Shown here piece by piece: positions 60,816 to 64,000 of a DNA stretch of 64,000 nucleotides. The first letter of the stretch is position 1, and each line of letters begins with the position of its first letter. Under the pieces are notes generated by a model. It saw nothing but the letters and a program-made list of their open reading frames with translations, was not told where the DNA came from and did not search any database. The stretch comes from Geovibrio ferrireducens (GTDB taxonomy: Bacteria; Chrysiogenota; Deferribacteres; Deferribacterales; Geovibrionaceae). A program made the position numbers and the translations under genes. Location of the stretch: NCBI RefSeq assembly GCF_026226615.1, contig NZ_JAJAPB010000003.1, forward strand, positions 248,001-312,000. Direction: 5' to 3'.

Positions 60816-61037
60816 GTGAGCGGCGAAAAGAAGGCGGCGAAGAAGAAAAACCCGTCCGCCGTAATGCGCAAACGCAGGCTGGTCAAAAACGCCATGATAC
60901 TCACCATGGCGGCGACTGTTGTCTCAGGGTTCGGTAAAGGCAAGGCGGCTAAGCATGTGCACATAGCCGCCGGGTGCGCCCTTGTGGGCTTAAGCATTTA
61001 CCACAACTACCTTTACCCTGAAAATATGAAAAGTTAG
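60816..61037 (+). CDS. 73-residue basic two-helix membrane protein
   Basis: A small protein with a very basic N terminus (EKKAAKKKNPSAVMRKRRLV), a first hydrophobic segment (AMILTMAATVVSGFG) and a second with HVHIAAGCALVGLSIYHNYL. The His-rich H-V-H-I-A-A-G pattern resembles small membrane proteins with histidine ligands for heme or metal. It starts with GTG 60816 behind AAGGAGA, two bases after the preceding stop. No family is certain. It could play the FezA-like small-membrane-protein role in a ferrosome-type cluster, but that is a guess. Confidence 0.7.
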   Translation: MSGEKKAAKKKNPSAVMRKRRLVKNAMILTMAATVVSGFGKGKAAKHVHIAAGCALVGLSIYHNYLYPENMKS

Positions 61038-61060
61038 AAGGTGCTGTCATTTTAGGCTCA

Positions 61061-63160
61061 ATGTTTTTCACCGGACTGGAAAAAGTCGGAATAGTGCATG
61101 ACATGCCGGGGCGAATCCGCCTCAAGGCTCCCGTTCTGGGCAACCCCGCTCTGGATGCAACCCTTGTGGAATCCGGTCTGGAGCAGATTAAGGGCGTGAA
61201 GTCCGTCCGTGTTAACCAGAAGGCAAAAACGGCAGTGGTCAGCTTTGACAAAAATACAGATGTACGGGGCGATGTTCTGGATGTTCTCTCAGCGTTCAGC
61301 CATACGGTTTTCAACGCAGAGGAGGAACTCCAGAACTCTCCGGATTTAATCAATGTCTACTGGGCGGGAACAATGTGGATTCTCAAGCTGTTCCTGCCGC
61401 AGGGGCTCAGGCGCCCGCTTACTTATCTCGGCGCCGCACCTATCCTCATGGAGGGTATAGAAACCCTGTTCACCAGAGGGCTCAAGGTAGAAGTGCTGGA
61501 TGCGGCGGTTATCTCCATGCTGCTTGCCAGAAAAGACTACTTCACGGCAGGCTCCATAACCTTCCTGCTTAATCTGGGGCATTATCTTGAGGAATCCGCC
61601 GAGTACAGATCCGACAAGATGCTGAAAAGCCTCATCAAGCCCGAAGTGGAATACGTCTGGGTTGTCAGGGGGCAGTCGGAGGAAAAAACGGCGGTCAGTG
61701 ACCTCCAGATTGGCGATATGGTGCGTGCAGGTTCCGGGGAGATGATACCTGTGGACGGCAAAGTCGCCTCCGGAGAGGGGCTTGTGAATCAGGCCTCAGT
61801 AACCGGGGAAAGCCTGCCTGTTCATATCAAGCCGGGGGACTACGTATATTCCGGCACAGTGATGGCGGAAGGAAAAATCATCATCGAAGCCGAAAAGGTC
61901 GGCTCCGAAACAACAACGGCCCGCATAGCCAAATTCATAAGCAACTCGCTTAAAAACAAATCCAGAACGGAAGTGAAAGCCTTCGCCGCGGCTGACAAAA
62001 TGGTTCCCGTGACCTTTGCCGCAGGGCTTGCGACACTGCTTATCACCAGAGATTTCAGACGCGCCTCCTCCGTTCTTTCCGTGGACTATTCATGCGCACT
62101 CCAGCTTGTCACGCCGACAGCCATAAAAGCCAGCATGTTCAACGCCGCAACGGAAGGCATATTCATCAAGGGCGCTCAGGCGCTTGAGAACCTTGCGGAG
62201 ATTGACACAATCATCTTTGACAAAACAGGAACGCTCACAAAAGGGATGCTCTCCGTGACGGAGGTTCAGCCCTATAACGGATATAATGAAAACGAAATAG
62301 TCAGAATTGCGGCCTCTGCCGAGGAATATTACTCACACCCCATAGCCTCCGCCGTTGTGAAGGAGGCCGAAAACCGCGGCCTCAAAACGGAGCAGACAGG
62401 CGAGGTGGACTTCATCATAGCCCACGGCGTTTCCGCCTATGTAGGGGGCAAAAACGTCCTTGTGGGGAGCCATCACTTCGTGGCGGAGGATGAAAAAATT
62501 GTCTGCTGTTTCGCTGATGAAGATGCCCGGAAAATGCGTACAAAGGGGCAGACAATACTTTATGTCGCCATAGACGGAAAGCTCTGCGGGCTGATTGCGC
62601 TCAAAGATACCTTGCGTGATGAATCCGCTCAGGTTATAAAAGAGTTAAAGAAGCACGGCGTTAAAAAGACCGTAATGCTCACAGGCGACCACCGTGATTC
62701 CGCACTGCATGTGGCGGAACTGCTCGGAATAGACGAAGTTTATTATGAAATGAAGCCCGAAGACAAAGCGGGCATAGTGAAACAGCTTAAGAATCAGGGG
62801 TGCAGAATCGCCTTCGCAGGAGACGGGGTGAACGACGCACCCGCCCTGCTCACCGCAGATGTGGGCATCAGCCTTCCGCAGGGGGCGGATCTCGCTAAAG
62901 AGACAGCCGCAGTCATACTCCTTCGGGAAGACCTTATGGGAATAGTCAAGGCAAGGGTTCTTGCCGTGAAAACCATGAAGGTTATAAGGCAGATGTTCCG
63001 GTTTAACATAGGCGTGAACACCGCTACCGTCGCTCTCTCGCTCATGGGCAGGATAAGCCCGCTGGCAAGCGCCCTGCTCCACAACGGAACCACGCTTTCG
63101 ACACTGATTTACGCCCTCAGCCTCTCCTCATACGGCGTAAAAAGAAAAAAGGAGAAGTAG
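61061..63160 (+). CDS. P1B-6-like metal ATPase with SCA motif (FezB-like)
   Basis: A 699-residue membrane ATPase. The N-terminal HMA-type domain has VGIVHDMPGRIRLKAPVLG and no CxxC. All catalytic motifs are present: TGES (residue 248), DKTGT (D387), the HP pair in YYSHPIASA, LTGD and GDGVNDAPAL. The metal-binding helix has VDYSCALQLVTP instead of CPC, with Cys345. SCA-type P1B ATPases of this kind are the core (FezB) of ferrosome clusters, where they are thought to load iron. TAGG lies a few bases before ATG 61061. A FeoA-type gene follows directly (next base). Confidence 0.85.
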   Translation: MFFTGLEKVGIVHDMPGRIRLKAPVLGNPALDATLVESGLEQIKGVKSVRVNQKAKTAVVSFDKNTDVRGDVLDVLSAFSHTVFNAEEELQNSPDLINVYWAGTMWILKLFLPQGLRRPLTYLGAAPILMEGIETLFTRGLKVEVLDAAVISMLLARKDYFTAGSITFLLNLGHYLEESAEYRSDKMLKSLIKPEVEYVWVVRGQSEEKTAVSDLQIGDMVRAGSGEMIPVDGKVASGEGLVNQASVTGESLPVHIKPGDYVYSGTVMAEGKIIIEAEKVGSETTTARIAKFISNSLKNKSRTEVKAFAAADKMVPVTFAAGLATLLITRDFRRASSVLSVDYSCALQLVTPTAIKASMFNAATEGIFIKGAQALENLAEIDTIIFDKTGTLTKGMLSVTEVQPYNGYNENEIVRIAASAEEYYSHPIASAVVKEAENRGLKTEQTGEVDFIIAHGVSAYVGGKNVLVGSHHFVAEDEKIVCCFADEDARKMRTKGQTILYVAIDGKLCGLIALKDTLRDESAQVIKELKKHGVKKTVMLTGDHRDSALHVAELLGIDEVYYEMKPEDKAGIVKQLKNQGCRIAFAGDGVNDAPALLTADVGISLPQGADLAKETAAVILLREDLMGIVKARVLAVKTMKVIRQMFRFNIGVNTATVALSLMGRISPLASALLHNGTTLSTLIYALSLSSYGVKRKKEK

Positions 63161-63880
63161 ATGCTTAACCTTCAAAACGCCGAAAGCGGCCGCTGCTATA
63201 TAATAAAAGGAACCCCGCAGGGGGAATCCGCCCAGAAGCTCGCTTCTCTTGGGCTTTATAAAGGCAGTGCCGTAACCAAGCTCGAAACTGAAGATATAAA
63301 ATGCCCTACCGTCAAAGTTGACACAAAAAACGGCGTAAGGGTGATAAGCGGCCAGCTCGCCAAACATATCACCGTCCGTGCGGGTTCAGGAGAGCCGAAA
63401 CCCTTTTACACTGCCCCTCTTTCATCCACTGTAATCACTCACAGTCTCGGCAGGTGCGATAAAAACGCCGCCAGACTCGCCATGCTCGGCATAAAGGAAA
63501 GAATAAAGCTGAAAATAATAAAATACCTGCCCCCAATGGAGTATGTGGTTATGGTTAATCACAAAAACCGTGTGCGCATCTCAGAGGCTGTAGCCGCAAT
63601 GATAATAGGCGATACGGAGAACAGGAAGAATTTTCAGTTCACATTTTCACCCAAAGGGGCGGAATTTAAAGTTAACGGCATAGCGGCAGGGAAGAAAATA
63701 ACCGCCTTCCTCTGCGGTGTTGATATATGCGTAGGGTCTGTAATAAGCATGGAAGGAATAGAAAGCGGCAAGCGTGTGGATCTGGATGCTGAACAGGATG
63801 TCGTTCTCCATACCCATGAAGGGCTTATAATAACCATGTCTGCGAAAACCGCCTCGATGATTGAGGTCGGGCAGGGATAG
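63161..63880 (+). CDS. protein with tandem FeoA-like domains
   Basis: A 239-residue cytoplasmic protein made of about three SH3-like FeoA-type repeats (about 1-75, 80-160, 165-239). Each has the small beta-barrel pattern with an L-x-x-x-G-I/L-x-x-G segment: AQKLASLGLYKGSAV, AARLAMLGIKERIKL and FLCGVDICVGSVI. FeoA normally is a 75-residue partner of the ferrous iron transporter FeoB, so the trio points to iron. No FeoB begins before the window ends. AAAGGAGAAGTAG precedes ATG 63161 and the gene directly follows the second ATPase. Confidence 0.75.
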   Translation: MLNLQNAESGRCYIIKGTPQGESAQKLASLGLYKGSAVTKLETEDIKCPTVKVDTKNGVRVISGQLAKHITVRAGSGEPKPFYTAPLSSTVITHSLGRCDKNAARLAMLGIKERIKLKIIKYLPPMEYVVMVNHKNRVRISEAVAAMIIGDTENRKNFQFTFSPKGAEFKVNGIAAGKKITAFLCGVDICVGSVISMEGIESGKRVDLDAEQDVVLHTHEGLIITMSAKTASMIEVGQG

Positions 63881-63884
63881 CCGC

Positions 63885-63910
63885 TGCATGTATCAGTAGT
63901 GATACCTGCA
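63885..63910 (+). terminator. hairpin at the end of the metal-ATPase operon
   Basis: TGCATGTATCA / TGATACCTGCA form an 11-base stem with one mismatch and a GTAG loop, four bases after the FeoA-protein stop. No T-run follows. It contains the dyad TATCA-GTAG-TGATA; a second dyad TATCA-ATC-TGATA lies at 63934-63946, so it may also be a regulatory site. Nothing else is recognisable from 63911 to 64000. Confidence 0.5.
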
Positions 63911-64000
63911 CTGAAAAATAACTATATGACTGTTATCAATCTGATACACAAGCCTGTGTTCATGATCGATTCGCCTTGACCATTTTCCTGCTAATGAAAA

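Noticed and set aside
1-64000. tRNA or rRNA genes
   Set aside because: I checked the intergenic gaps by eye and saw no cloverleaf-like or rRNA-like sequence. A covariance search could still reveal a missed one.

Overview
The window reads as a chromosome segment of a Gram-negative, probably anaerobic or microaerophilic bacterium. It carries ExbB/ExbD/TonB, a lipopolysaccharide-type kinase, an oligosaccharide flippase, an acetate symporter with its DUF294/CBS partner, an Mrp-type cation/proton antiporter cluster, molybdate uptake, two diguanylate cyclases, sigma-54-type promoters and a metal-ATPase/FeoA cluster. This mix suggests the Deferribacterota (Geovibrio/Denitrovibrio-like). That placement is inference from gene content; no rRNA gene is present to confirm it. 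Many genes start with TTG behind a good Shine-Dalgarno sequence.

Layout. 1-3371: the end of an AddB-like nuclease and an AddA-like helicase-nuclease. 3519-5727: small or unrecognised genes, one behind a near-consensus sigma-54 promoter and one behind a LexA-like box, plus a thiamine-binding MTH1187-family protein. 5724-8389: a capsule-type transferase and a flippase. 8550-12942: a cNMP/CBS/DUF294 regulator divergent from yjcH-actP across 627 bp of AT-rich DNA. 13006-14391: a glycerophosphodiesterase and a sigma-54-linked unknown. 14358-18854: biotin genes (bioA-bioD facing away from bioF-esterase-bioC; bioB absent). 18855-21294: a sugar kinase-like gene, a ParB-like unknown, peptide deformylase and a 44-residue Cys-rich membrane protein. 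21636-29167: an Mrp/Mbh-like antiporter operon. 29213-34292: a diguanylate cyclase, a MidA methyltransferase, TonB-ExbD-ExbB and a repeat-rich intergenic region. 34293-37826: surE, a tiny lipoprotein and a large TPR protein. 37942-41941: modE-modC-modA-modB-modD with a ModE box. 42137-47895: elbB, hemY, a GHL13-like hydrolase, a SPOR protein and argS. 48098-56719: a response-regulator diguanylate cyclase, ftsE-ftsX-envC-ctpA-yibQ-like, tsaD and dusB. 56866-63880: a strongly translated operon of two P1B-type ATPases, an HMA protein, Pro/Tyr/Gly-rich and glycine-zipper membrane proteins, and a FeoA-repeat protein.

The last operon is the most exciting part. Three of its proteins share a domain that opens with a GRIRLK motif. 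Its second ATPase has SCA instead of CPC in the metal-binding helix. It also encodes several small membrane proteins of scaffold-like composition and ends with a FeoA-type protein. This matches the general plan of ferrosome (Fez) iron-storage-organelle clusters, but with a second ATPase whose TGE motif is lost and with paired proline-tyrosine-rich membrane proteins that I do not know from described clusters.

Other notable items are a structured intergenic repeat whose hairpins covary between two copies, a ModE box overlapping its own promoter, and promoters that sit so close to start codons that leaderless mRNAs are likely. No tRNA, rRNA, CRISPR array, prophage or insertion sequence was seen.
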